Source: Chrysaora quinquecirrha (taxonomy: Eukaryota; Cnidaria; Scyphozoa; Semaeostomeae; Pelagiidae). From it: a DNA stretch of 64,000 nt. Every line of letters starts with the position of its first letter. Position 1 is the first letter of the stretch. Location of the stretch: NCBI GenBank assembly GCA_014526335.1, contig JACTAT010000061.1, positions 2,074,421-2,138,420 on the forward strand. The letters run 5' to 3'. A model generated the notes under the pieces. It made no database searches. It was not told the origin of the DNA and worked only from the letters and a program-made list of their open reading frames with translations. A program made the position numbers and the translations under genes. Below are positions 34,078 through 44,234 of this stretch, one piece after another.

Positions 34078-34486
34078 TACACGCTTTTTTTTATAAGGAA
34101 CCTACCTCAAGGCCTAGTTCTTAAAGTTCCTTATTTTTGGGCCTCTTTTGAGGCAATTGTAGTTCCAAAAGTTCCTTAATAGTTCCTTAATTTTAAGTGC
34201 ACATACAGTGGTCTTAACAATAAAAGAGAGACATTTGCATGTGAGCAAAGCTCGAGACTACTCAAAGAAACATTTGATACATGCTTAACGTGCAATTTAT
34301 GTGATTTTCGATTGCAAATGAATGGAACCGGCTTTCTAATTCTTGATTATTGGCAGTGATAAAAGTATTCAACATTCAAAAGTTCCTTAATGATTTTCTC
34401 TTTAGTAGTATAAGTTCTTTAAATTTTCGGGCCTTCTACATGTAGGTTCCTTATAAAGTGGTTCCTTATAAAAAAAAAAGCGTGTA
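34078..34486. repeat. Complete R1 foldback MITE
   Basis: TACACGCTTTTTTTTATAAG at the left and CTTATAAAAAAAAAAGCGTG + TA at the right are inverted ends. TTCCTTA words recur on both arms. The region 33790-34077 before it shows no gene. Confidence 0.82.
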
Positions 34487-34653
34487 TTGCGTTTGTACTG
34501 TACAGGATCGGCTTTTAGCCTGTCGTGGCGTGTACCGGATGTTATGTACTGGTGTACTGAGAGGTTGTCACCCTCACAACATACAATTTGACGGGGATAT
34601 AGTGGACAGTCCTGATTTGTATATTTGCATGGTTATTGTGCAGCAGTTATACA

Positions 34654-35061
34654 CCTTTTCAACTAAGAGCCTCGTTTTCAAAATTTACGAAAATTTGTCC
34701 GTACGAAAATTTTGAACCCAGATTCAGATTGAGCACCTTCATTTTAGTGTTCACGCAAATTTTTACGCTTCTTGTCCTTACGATGTTGATTTTATAGCGA
34801 CGAAAAGTTTGAAAATCTATAGAGGATTTGACCGTGAATAATCGCTCGGGGTGAAATTTTACACCCTCAGTCATTTTTCACAGTCAAATCCTTTATAACT
34901 TTTCAAACTTTTGATCGCTATAAAATGAACATCGTAAGAACTAGAAGCGTGAAAATTTGCCCAAACACTAAAACGAAGGTGCTGAATTCGAATCTGAAAT
35001 CGAAATGCTTCTGTGACACAATTTAAAATTTTTTTGAAAACGAGGCCCTTAGTTGAAAAGG
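34654..35061. repeat. R4 palindromic MITE of about 0.4 kb
   Basis: Left end CCTTTTCAACTAAGAGCCTC and right end GAGGCCCTTAGTTGAAAAGG are inverse. The two arms of about 200 bp pair along most of their length (for example CCTTACGATGTTGATTTTATAGCGA with its inverse near 34920-34940). No coding. Confidence 0.88.
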
Positions 35062-35082
35062 TCTATTGTTGAGTCAAACGTA

Positions 35083-35238
35083 GATCCTGGTATTACATTT
35101 GTCGTAGTCTACGCTCCTCCACACTACACCACCCTGCTCCAACTACGCTCCACTCTGAGGAAACAGCAGTATGTTGTTGTTGTTCTTAGAAGCTGTTTCC
35201 GAAAGAGTGGGAGGAAGGTAATAAGTCTAGATCCTGGT
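35083..35238. repeat. R5 MITE with 9-bp target duplication GATCCTGGT
   Basis: Target duplications are GATCCTGGT at 35083-35091 and 35230-35238. The element (35092-35229) contains GTCGTAGTCTACGCTCCTCC and ends GGTAATAAGTCTA. Its left end lacks the first 8 bases seen in the copy at 57781. Confidence 0.85.
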
Positions 35239-35239
35239 G

Positions 35240-35356
35240 AGGCTATCAAACATTGTTGCTGAAACATTTGAAAATTTGCATATCCAGCAATGTTTGAACG
35301 TTTGCTTTGCACATTGGATTGTTTGACAAAATATTTTTGATCGCTAAGCCAGGGCT
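35240..35356. repeat. R3 MITE fragment next to R5
   Basis: AGGCTATCAAACATTGTTG with TTTGCATATCCAGCAATGTT and a right end GATCGCTAAGCCAGGGCTTT. Short, diverged copy. Confidence 0.6.
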
Positions 35357-35399
35357 TTAAGAAACAATTGAAAAATATGAACCCAATAATGGTTAATAG

Positions 35400-36658
35400 T
35401 CACTCACAGAATCCACAAGATTTTGGACAGAACAGCTGCATATCTTTCTTGTAATATTGACAAAGGTTTGCTGCACTCCATTCGGCACAATATTTTGATT
35501 CTCTGTCATTCACGTCTTCACATTTTGCTGAAATGCAGGAATTCATGAGTATGATCATTATGACTATGGTTGCAATTATGATCGTAATTGTGAGTGTTCA
35601 TGATTAATAATATATTGATAATTATTATGGATATGTTTTGGATATGATTATGATTATGAGTGATTGCGATTATGATAATGCTTATGATTTTGATTATGAT
35701 CATGAGTGATTGTGATTATGAATACTCTTATGATAATTGTTATGATCATGATTTTGAATATGATTACGATTATGATTATGATTTAATAATGACTAAGAAT
35801 ATGATTACGATTACGATTATGATTATGACTTAATAATGACTAAGAATATGATTGTGACTATGATTATGGTTATGATTTTTGTTATGATTATGGTTGTGAT
35901 TATGATTGTGATCATCATTTGATAGTTATTATGATTATGATTATGATTATGATTTATTGTGATGCTTACTGTAAGATTATGGTGGCTATGATTTTGATTA
36001 GGGTCATGATTATGGTTATGACAATTACTGGATTATGATTATGATTATCTTGATGATTATATTGATGATTATGATTATGATTTTGATTTTGATTATGATC
36101 ACGATTACGATTATGCTTATGATTATGATTATGATTTTGATTTTGATTTTGATTTTGATTTTGATTTTGATTTTGATTTTGATTTTGATTTTGATTTTGA
36201 TTTTGATTTTGATTTTGATTTTGATTTTGATTTTGATTTTGATTTTGATTTTGATTTTGATTTTGATTTTGATTTTGATTTTGATTTTGATTTTGATTTT
36301 GATTGTAACTGTGACTATGGTTATGATTATGATAATGACTACAATCCTTATGATTATGATTACGATAATGTCTATGATGCTTATGATCATGATAATGATT
36401 CTGTTTATGGTTATCATAATGATGTCAATGATGACTGCAAGAATGATAATAATGATTATCAGAAGAACTTATTGTGGTTTTTGTCATACATGTATAAGTG
36501 ATAAATAACTTGCCTGTAAATCGAATCTATACATTACCTGGAGGGGCAGTGGTGGGCGGCAGTGGTGGTTGGCTTGGACATTCACCCAAAGAGAATGTAA
36601 CGTCATCAATGGCAATATCCCCTTGGTAACTAAGTCCTCTTATGCCTTCGAATACAAC
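35400..36658 (-). CDS. C-terminal part of a MAM and ShK domain protein (last two exons)
   Basis: On the minus strand an exon at 36658-36538 encodes [20 protein letters not shown] followed by SLGECP, the conserved end of a MAM domain, then a Pro/Thr linker. It ends in phase 1 and joins an exon at 35527-35400 that starts with the two bases needed. That exon encodes a complete ShK (ShKT) domain of about 40 residues with six Cys in the usual spacing ([17 protein letters not shown]) and then TGA. Such modular extracellular proteins are common in cnidarians. The ShK fold alone does not imply a toxin. The N-terminal part of the MAM domain and the signal peptide are not found between 36659 and the gap at 37563, so the gene is incomplete here. 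Confidence 0.8.
35530..36470. repeat. GATTAT-rich simple repeat with a perfect (GATTTT)n core
   Basis: Almost 1 kb of GATTATGATTATG variants fills the intron between the ShK and MAM exons. The core at about 36131-36304 is an uninterrupted GATTTT hexamer array (about 29 units). Ile/Lys and Leu/Ile frames across it are not genes. Confidence 0.93.
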
Positions 36659-37562
36659 CTGCAATGACAAAACATAAAATTGAAAGGAATGTAAGAAAGT
36701 CCCTAGACAGGGAAATTTCTGTAACCATCTAGCAGATTTCCTAATTCTATTTTTTCTAGGTTTTTATGTCCGGAGGACATATTAAGAGGGTGTCGTGGAA
36801 CGCATGTAGGCATAGAAAATAGATAGGCATATAGACGCTTTTTGCTGCCAAACCGCGTAACAAAAGATAAACCATAAATGATAGGAATTAAACTTTGAAA
36901 TCGCCGTTAAGTGTTGTCGTTAGTGGGCATAATTAACAGAATGCAATTGCTTGCCAAAAACATCAATTAGTATCAACTGTTATTGTAGCGCAGTGGAATA
37001 ATGCTCTTGTTTCTTGCGCTAAGGGTTGCGAGCTCAATCCAAGATGAAGGAAACTAAAAATTTGACACCAAGATTTTCTCGCAAAAAGCCGGCTCGGTCG
37101 GGCTTCAAAAAAAGGTTTGACTACAATATTGCAAAATGTTGCTCGAATCTAATTTGATTTGATTTTTTATTTTTAAATATTTTCATACAATTTTGATTGG
37201 GTTGTTTATTGTCAGAAGTTTCTAGAAGTCGTCTCAGGTGTAAGATATTTTCTTGTGAAGAGAGGAGGAGATTGTGGCGCAGTAGAAATTGTTGCCAAGT
37301 TAGACAGAAGAATTTTTTTCAAAACAGTTTGCGGCTTCGAGAATCATCTGAAAATGAATGACTCAAAGTTGGCAATCAATTCTTCTAAGTGCTACTAATG
37401 ATCGAATATAGTCATCTGCATAGTATGCGAATTCTTATGATAGCTTTTGAAGGTTCTAAAATTTAATTCATCATTTGAAAAGAAGATTACAGGTTTCGGT
37501 GCACTGAACGGATTTATTTGTTACATACACAGTTTAACCCATGAGTTCGAATTTATTAGTAC
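36659..37562. other. Region before the gap; tRNA-like SINE head, no exon found
   Basis: No further MAM exon was recognised on the minus strand. At about 36985-37045 TAGCGCAGTGG and GGGTTGCGAGCTCAATCC resemble degenerate A and B boxes, suggesting an old tRNA-derived SINE. Confidence 0.4.
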
Positions 37563-38062
37563 NNNNNNNNNNNNNNNNNNNNNNNNNNNNNNNNNNNNNN
37601 NNNNNNNNNNNNNNNNNNNNNNNNNNNNNNNNNNNNNNNNNNNNNNNNNNNNNNNNNNNNNNNNNNNNNNNNNNNNNNNNNNNNNNNNNNNNNNNNNNNN
37701 NNNNNNNNNNNNNNNNNNNNNNNNNNNNNNNNNNNNNNNNNNNNNNNNNNNNNNNNNNNNNNNNNNNNNNNNNNNNNNNNNNNNNNNNNNNNNNNNNNNN
37801 NNNNNNNNNNNNNNNNNNNNNNNNNNNNNNNNNNNNNNNNNNNNNNNNNNNNNNNNNNNNNNNNNNNNNNNNNNNNNNNNNNNNNNNNNNNNNNNNNNNN
37901 NNNNNNNNNNNNNNNNNNNNNNNNNNNNNNNNNNNNNNNNNNNNNNNNNNNNNNNNNNNNNNNNNNNNNNNNNNNNNNNNNNNNNNNNNNNNNNNNNNNN
38001 NNNNNNNNNNNNNNNNNNNNNNNNNNNNNNNNNNNNNNNNNNNNNNNNNNNNNNNNNNNNNN
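37563..38062. other. Assembly gap of 500 N
   Basis: Exactly 500 undetermined bases, a conventional placeholder for a gap of unknown size. The missing 5' part of the MAM-ShK gene may lie here. Open frames across it are artefacts. Confidence 0.98.
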
Positions 38063-38194
38063 GTGCCCGATAGAAAACTTATTCGAATTAAAAAATTATT
38101 AATTGAGAAAGTTTTCTCTGCGCTCTTTTTGCGTGAATTTGTCAACCTGTTCGCCCATTTTCGAATTGCCTCTCTTGGAAGTTCCCGTTTGCTT

Positions 38195-38208
38195 GTTTCC
38201 TTGGTAAC
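38195..38208 (+). promoter_or_regulatory. X-box-like RFX site upstream of DRC10
   Basis: GTTTCCTTGGTAAC fits GTNRCC-N2-RGYAAC except for one base (T for R in the left half). It is 37 bases before the ATG of a ciliary gene, where functional X-boxes often lie. Binding is inferred. Confidence 0.5.
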
Positions 38209-38245
38209 AAATTTCCACTCCATCATCATACGTTGAATTTGCAAA

Positions 38246-41200
38246 ATGGCTGCGGTAGAACAGAATTCGCACAATGAAACAAGTCAAGTTTCTGCCATAA
38301 CAAGTAATTTTGAAGAGCTTCAAATAAAGCCTAAACCGAAAAAGAAGAAAGAGGATAACGCAAACGATTTCCTGAAAAGTCTTGACCCAGGAAGAAGAAA
38401 ATTATCGTCTGTTGAATCGCAGAGAGTTGTTTCAGTTCTTGATGATTGCTGTCGTAAAATTGAAATTGTTACTTTGCTGCCGTTTATTGTGGAAAATCTT
38501 GACAGATTTTCAGTTCTTCTTGGTGCAGAATTAGTTAATCTAGTTCAAGAATATGATTTAATCGAGAAGAAACACGCGAAAGCTTTGAGAAAGTTTCGTC
38601 AAATTCGACTAAAAAGCGGAGATCTCGACGATTTGGGAGGGGGTGGAGATGTTGACGATTTGGGAGGGGGAAGTGAAGTTTCTGATAGCAGTGACAGGCC
38701 AACCAGTCAGCTGAGTCAGCATTCTGATTGGCTTGCACGTGCTGAAATGGAAGAAATATCAACAATCATTGAATCTTTGAAAGAAACAATGAAAAACACC
38801 ATTAGAAGTATTGTTCGTATGTTTGGAAAAAATCCATCTGCTCTAAAGGCTATAAATGTTGAAAGAAGAGAAAGAGCATTTGAAGCAAATAATTTTGTTG
38901 ATGAGCTGTATGGCTTGAAAGATCTGGTTTTCCTTAGGCTTGTTACAAGCCCAGGTGAAGAATTGGAGAAGATCAAACAGTTTGTTGATTTGACAATGAA
39001 AGAAGAAAAAGCAAAAAGTACTATTCAGAAGCAAAGTGCCAGTCTAGAAGTTGCAATCAAAGAAAAAGATGATGAGGTGATTTTGATTGATTGATTCTTG
39101 ATTGATTATTAATTGCACAAACAATCAAGAAGAAGGCAATCTGTTGGTCATCCCCTCAGTAACAAAATAAACTAGTCTGTTAATGATGATAATGATTGGT
39201 TAATCAATCAATAAACTTCAAGGTCTATCATACAGTTGGTCAATCAACAAATTAATCTCTCAATCAAAAATCAAGAAGATGATTGATTGATTTGGAGATT
39301 GATTGATCAGTCGATCAAAGCAATGACAGAGATTGCTGAATGACAGTGACATTTAATTGATTGATTGATGGTTAATTAACTGTTTATTGATGGATGGGGG
39401 TGATTGTGTGATGATTCATTGTTTGATTAGAAAGTGATTAATTGATTGGTTGATTGATTGATTGATTGATTGAATGGCGATTGAATTTTATTGTTAACTG
39501 GTCATCTTTGCAACCACTTAAATTATTGATTGATTGATCGGTGGATATTGATTTAGCTGATCATATTTGTGATTGATTGATTGACTGATTGTTATGATTA
39601 AATGTTGATTTGTTTATTGATTTCTTAACAACAATAGTAGTTGTTTTGGTTGACGATATATCAAGTGATGGGTTTGTAGAAACTTATAATTCCTTTTTGG
39701 TGCATTTGACAGAGCTTCATTGTACTTAATCAAGAAATTTGCATCAAACATGATACTATGAGGAGTAACATACCAATTTACCTCTTTTTCAGATAGCTAA
39801 ACTGAATGATACAATAAAAAGCTTGAAGACAAGCATTCACAATGTAGAAAAGAATTCAGAAGATCAGAACCACAGAATAATTTCAGAAGCAGCAAAAGCT
39901 GAATCAGGAGAAGTGAAAAATTCAGATGGAAAGAAATCAAAGCTTCAACAAGAGATCATCCAATTAAAACAATCACTTCAAGGGAATTTGGCAACTCATA
40001 GAGAAAGTGAACTCGCTCTAAGAAAGGTTAGTTTTTAAATAATTGGTTTAATTTGATGCTATACTTGGACGTCAGCCATATTTCAAGTACAGAGAAAGAA
40101 GTGTGTGCTATGGAACATCTGAGAAGATATGATTTACTCAATTTCTACCTGTATCTTCAACAGTAGTTCGCAGAAAATGGAACATTCTCCTAAGCACCTA
40201 AACCAATCAGTCATTTGTTTTGCGTTAACCTTAACGTGTTGTCGGTCCTTTATTCCCAACAACTTTAAGCATGTTTTGTGAAAGGTTTATTCTTGTACGT
40301 TTTTATAATCTTCCGAAAATGGTAGACTTGACAAGACTTCGAAACTTCAAGGCAAACATAAGTGAGTTTTTTTAAGTCAGATTATTAGTGAAGACAGCAA
40401 AACATTCCGGCTGACAAGATGGAACATTTAGCAGCCCTTGAAGCCTCCAGAATCGGCATTTTTTATCAACAAACGCTTTTGATGTTTTTGTTAAAAATGC
40501 CCTTTCGATGTCTGCAAATCTCAGAGGTGCAAAAATATACCAAATGCCCTCTATGAGCGGTTATCCATTCATTCTGTTACTCTGGTTTCTACATATTGAA
40601 TATTTTAATGATTTTTTTCAAATAAACAATGTTTATATACATAGTTGATCAATGTTTTTTTTTAAATAGCGCAAATACAAGATAGAAACTGAAGTTGAGA
40701 ACTGGATCCAGAAGTTTGATAATGACATGGGGGAAAGACAGGTAAAATAAAATCTTTCTTTTTGTTATGTATTGCAACTTGAATGAGCCTGGTTACTATT
40801 CGGATGAGGCTCGGTGGCTTTTGGCGGGCCGTTTGGTTTGTCCGATCGGAAGGACCGGGAGAGTTGGAATGAGTTTAACTAGGATCCCCATTTTGATCGG
40901 GAAAACGAGGCAGAACTCAATTCAACTCTCCCGACGCTACGACTAATGATCGCCCACTGTCGCAATGATCGTGAGCGCATGTTTCAATTGAATCGGAAAA
41001 GAGACGGCGGCGCAGACGATCGCAGACGGTTGCCGATCCTCTTCCGAGCCCTCTACGATCTTATGGGGACACTTTTTGACAGATGGAGCCTCGATGTTTT
41101 CACGAAGTACGTTCTTAATAAGTCATTGTTTGGAATCGATCTGAAATTTACGCTAAATTGTTTTCTTTCTCTAGGATGAATTCGATGAATTGGACAGCAT

Positions 41201-41462
41201 TTACACAGAGGAAAAGCGTCAATTAAAGACTCTGGAAGAACGCTTTGAAACCCTGGAGAAGGAATATGAAACAATAATGGAAGAGAGAAGGATCGCTAAA
41301 GAAAAACGTGAAGCTGCTGAAAGAGAACTTCGAGCCATGATCAAAGCTGCTACGATTATTCAGTCACTTTGGAGAGCGTACAAAATGAGAAAGGCATTGA
41401 AGAATAAGAAAAAGAAGGGGAAGAAAGGTAAAGGAAAAGGCAAAGGAAGAAAGAAGAAGTAA
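38246..41462 (+). CDS. DRC10: Dynein regulatory complex protein 10 / IQ domain-containing protein D homolog
   Basis: Four exons, all phase 0: 38246-39076, 39793-40026, 40670-40741, 41175-41462, encoding 474 residues (human IQCD about 449). The first exon has the LSSVESQRVVSVLDDCCRKI and ELVTLLPF-like N-terminal region typical of the family. Exons 1-4 then form long charged coiled coils (about residues 225-435). An IQ motif, AATIIQSLWRAYKMRKALK, lies at about 437-455, followed by a Lys/Gly tail. DRC10 is part of the nexin-dynein regulatory complex that links outer doublets of motile cilia. A (GGVDDLGG)-type small duplication occurs near residues 131-146. Start chosen at the first Met after an in-frame upstream stop and close to an X-box-like site. 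Identity is from overall pattern, not alignment. Confidence 0.78.
39085..39610. repeat. (TTGA)n-type array (TTGATTGATTGA) in DRC10 intron 1
   Basis: About 0.5 kb of degenerate TTGATTGA. The same motif forms a separate array in GTPBP1 intron 2 (52510-52945). Confidence 0.9.
40795..41170. repeat. Small foldback repeat in DRC10 intron 3
   Basis: GGGAGAGTTGGAATGAGTTT and GAACTCAATTCAACTCTCCC are inverse of each other around 40858-40935. The rest of the intron holds no gene. Confidence 0.5.
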
Positions 41463-42394
41463 ATAATATAATGTACAAAGAACTGATATAGGGTAAGATG
41501 GGGTACCTTTCAACATTCTAACTAGTGGCCCCCAGTCCCCAGTTCCGCTTCTCTTCTATTGCTCTGAACAAAAGCCTTTTGTCCCTTTCTGCAACAATAG
41601 AATGCTTACCCATTCCATATACCTTAAAACAGGCTCTGGGGAAAAATGTTTTGAGACAATAAAGGCTTTTCTTGGTTCAAATACTCCACGCGATTTGAAC
41701 ATAAATATTGCCATATTTTTTTGCCAACTAGTCCCAAGGATCGTATGAAGGATTCCCTTCAGAGTTACACTGAACGAAGCATTTGAGATTTCTTCTTTAT
41801 GGTCTATTATTTCGGAAACGAAACACGTTGTGTGTACCATTTGAAAAGGAAAATGTTACGAAACTAATCCAAGGTTTTTGAATATTTCAAAAGTATTGAC
41901 AAGGGCTATATTTAAAGCAGTCTCATTTCAAAACATCCAGAAAAATTTTCTCAAACATAGAGTCTTAGGATTTTGCAAACAAAATGGTCCATTTGGGCAT
42001 GATTGTGAAGTTGAGTTTTGGCTTAAAAAACCCTTAGTCAACGGTTTTACAAGACTACATTATAGGTTCATCCAGCCCCCGAAACAAATAAAATAAATCA
42101 AACCCAATATCATGCTTGCTTCTGGTGTATGAATCAATCCTTAAACGCTTATGAAAATCAAGAAATGGAAGGAGTTTTAGTCATTTATTTATAACCAGCT
42201 GGCTTCGTTAGATATGTTGTGTTTTCGTGAGTACATTTAATCGTATTCGTATTGTAAATATCATTAAGTTTTAACTGATAAGAAACTTCAGACTTTTAAT
42301 GCATGTATCAAACGCTTGATTCGTCATCATAAATGTTAATTCACAGTCGATGTTTGTTACTTTTTTGCTGGTGATGTTTTCTGATGCGCACTTT
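41463..42394. other. Intergenic between DRC10 and the convergent 312-residue gene
   Basis: No gene recognised. AAATAAAATAAATC at about 42087 could serve late polyadenylation of DRC10. Confidence 0.4.
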
Positions 42395-42640
42395 TAACTT
42401 GAAATTTCTCTTATCAAGCAAAATGTTTGACCGTTTGGCCATGTCACAAAACATTGCTCGTCAAAAACTTCTTGCTTGCATCAAGCAAACATGTTTTGAA
42501 AAATAGACAACAACATTTGCGCCACAATATTAGCTTCTTTTTGTTTGTCAAGAATTGTTTTTGACGTGGCCAAACGATCAAACATTGTTTCTTGTGAAGC
42601 ATATCTCAAATGTTTGATTAACAATGTTTGCGTTAGCGCT
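42395..42640. repeat. R3 MITE
   Basis: AATGTTTGACCGTTTGGCCATGTC on the left and GACGTGGCCAAACGATCAAACATTG on the right form the inverted arms. Confidence 0.75.
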
Positions 42641-42826
42641 TTAGCGTTTTTGCATTTATACCGTCGTAGTACGCGTGAATTCTTAAACCACACCACAATG
42701 CTTGTGTACGCATGTTAAGGCTAAAATATTTCTTGAAGGAAGACACAAGATATAAAAACTTCAGTTTTCCTTATTTTTGTCACAAAATCATAATTTTATG
42801 GTTTAAAAAGTCAGTTATCAAAATTC

Positions 42827-42832
42827 TTTATT
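42827..42832 (-). promoter_or_regulatory. Candidate polyadenylation signal
   Basis: AATAAA on the minus strand, 8 bases after the stop codon of the gene at 42841-43913. Confidence 0.4.
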
Positions 42833-42840
42833 GCACGAAG

Positions 42841-43913
42841 TCAGCAAACGTGAGGAGGCGGCGAAACGGGACTTGTTCGTTTTGGTTTCAATTCTGATTT
42901 TGAAGGACTTGAAATAACTGATTTATGTTCTTTATTAGTGCTGAAAACTTCGACATTGTGATGATTTGTCTCTTCGGTTTTCATTGAGGCCCTTTGCTCC
43001 ACTGGTAACGTTTGTTTCTGGATCGGCAAACTTTTCTCTGTTGTAGAAAGCTCAGACTTCGGAACGACTTGATAATCATATGGTACAACTGGACTTTTAT
43101 ATGGTTCAGGATCTATCTTTGTTTGCTGTTTTCTATCTGATACCCCATCTCTCATATCAATCGTTTCGTTTACATCGAAGTATCTTTTAGCGTATCTTCT
43201 TTTCTGCTGCGCTGTGGCATCGTTAGTTGCATCCCATACAAAGGCACCATGTAGTCTACCTCTCTCAGTTCTCTGCCGTCTTGAATCGAACATATGATCG
43301 TATGAAATCTTCTCAGTTTGACCCGAGTTTTCTGAAGTTGTGAAACTGGGACGATGCCCACAGCTTTTGATTTTTTACCCTCAGAGCATGCAAACCGAGT
43401 TAAACCGTGTGGTCTGTTTGTTATATTTGCAAAATCGGTTCGATTTGTTGAGCTTAATGAGTATGTCGGTTGTAGTTTCACGTCTTTAGGGATTGCCGTC
43501 GGCCACCAAACGTGCTGCTCGCTTTTTGACGCTTTTGAGCTTGCATGGCAAACTGGCTCATTGATAAATCGTGGATTGTCAAATAGAAAGTGGACATTTG
43601 TTGGGTTTGGCTTGTTTATGAGACCAGCCCTCTGCTGCCTTGTTGAGTTAGATTTTTGAGTTGTGGGATCAAAAGTGCTTGAGTAATGCGTGCTGTAGCA
43701 AGCTCTTTCATTGGATGGCTTTGGATCATAGTCAGCAAAAACTCTGGATGAGTCGAACCTGCAAAATCAGATTTGAAAAATTTGAGACATAAAGAAAGAA
43801 AGAAGAACTGTAAAGTTTCTGGGCTTTGGCACAAAAAGTACTCACACTCTTGTTCCTGGAATCTTCTTTTTTGATGTTCTTGTAATGGGTGGAAGCTGAA
43901 CTGCCGTTTTCAT
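42841..43913 (-). CDS. Unrecognised conserved-looking protein, about 312 residues, possibly ciliary
   Basis: Minus-strand exons are 43913-43846 (starts MKTAVQLPPITRTSKKKIPG), 43758-43379 and 43331-42841 (ends SPVSPPPHVC). The protein is hydrophilic, lacks a signal peptide and membrane segment, and has aromatic Tyr/Trp-rich short motifs (NEPVCH, EQHVWWP, SYDHMFDSRRQR, HGAFVWDAT), a style seen in small axonemal and microtubule inner proteins. The join 43379/43331 requires a 47-base intron with GT-AG ends. The alternative is that the poly-A run at its start (complement of 43371-43376) lacks one base in the assembly, since the sequence across it reads GHRPSFTTSENSGQTEK in the downstream frame. 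It faces IFT27 head to head across 321 bases. I do not recognise the family; a distant similarity to C2orf73-like proteins crossed my mind but is unverified. Confidence 0.62.
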
Positions 43914-44234
43914 ATCAATTAACTTTCTGCTTTCTATTTTCTCAATGATATCTTTCGATAATCAAATGATTTCTATCTGTCTGAATTTGTGCCATGTTGT
44001 TTTAGAATGTTTACAATCATTCGTTGCCAATAGTGATTAATGAAAATAGTGATTAATGTTAAAATTGTAAGTAGGTTAAGGGCCATCTCGGCCTAGAGAC
44101 CTTGATTAAAAAAAAAAAAAAAAAAAGAAACGAGACAGAGGCTGTTTCAACAGGACCTCCATTTGATGCATTTCCAGTCCAGAGTCAGTTCAAGTCAAGA
44201 CACTTTCACCAAACAAAATTTCAGGTTCAATAAA
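43914..44234. promoter_or_regulatory. Probable bidirectional promoter with FOX and RFX-half sites
   Basis: The 321 bases between two divergent starts contain TGTTTAC (44008-44014, inverse of the forkhead core GTAAACA) and GTTGCC (44023-44028, an RFX half-site). FOXJ1 and RFX factors drive motile-cilia genes together. An A-run lies at 44109-44127. Confidence 0.45.

Noticed and set aside
35400..35527. A secreted ShK-type toxin gene
   Set aside because: The exon joins in phase to a MAM-domain exon, so it is a domain of a modular extracellular protein; no separate signal peptide or propeptide is seen.
36025..36508. Ile/Lys and Leu/Ile repeat proteins of 130-157 residues
   Set aside because: Frames of the GATTTT and GATTAT repeats.
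37447..38274. Long frames through 37563-38062
   Set aside because: They consist mainly of N bases.
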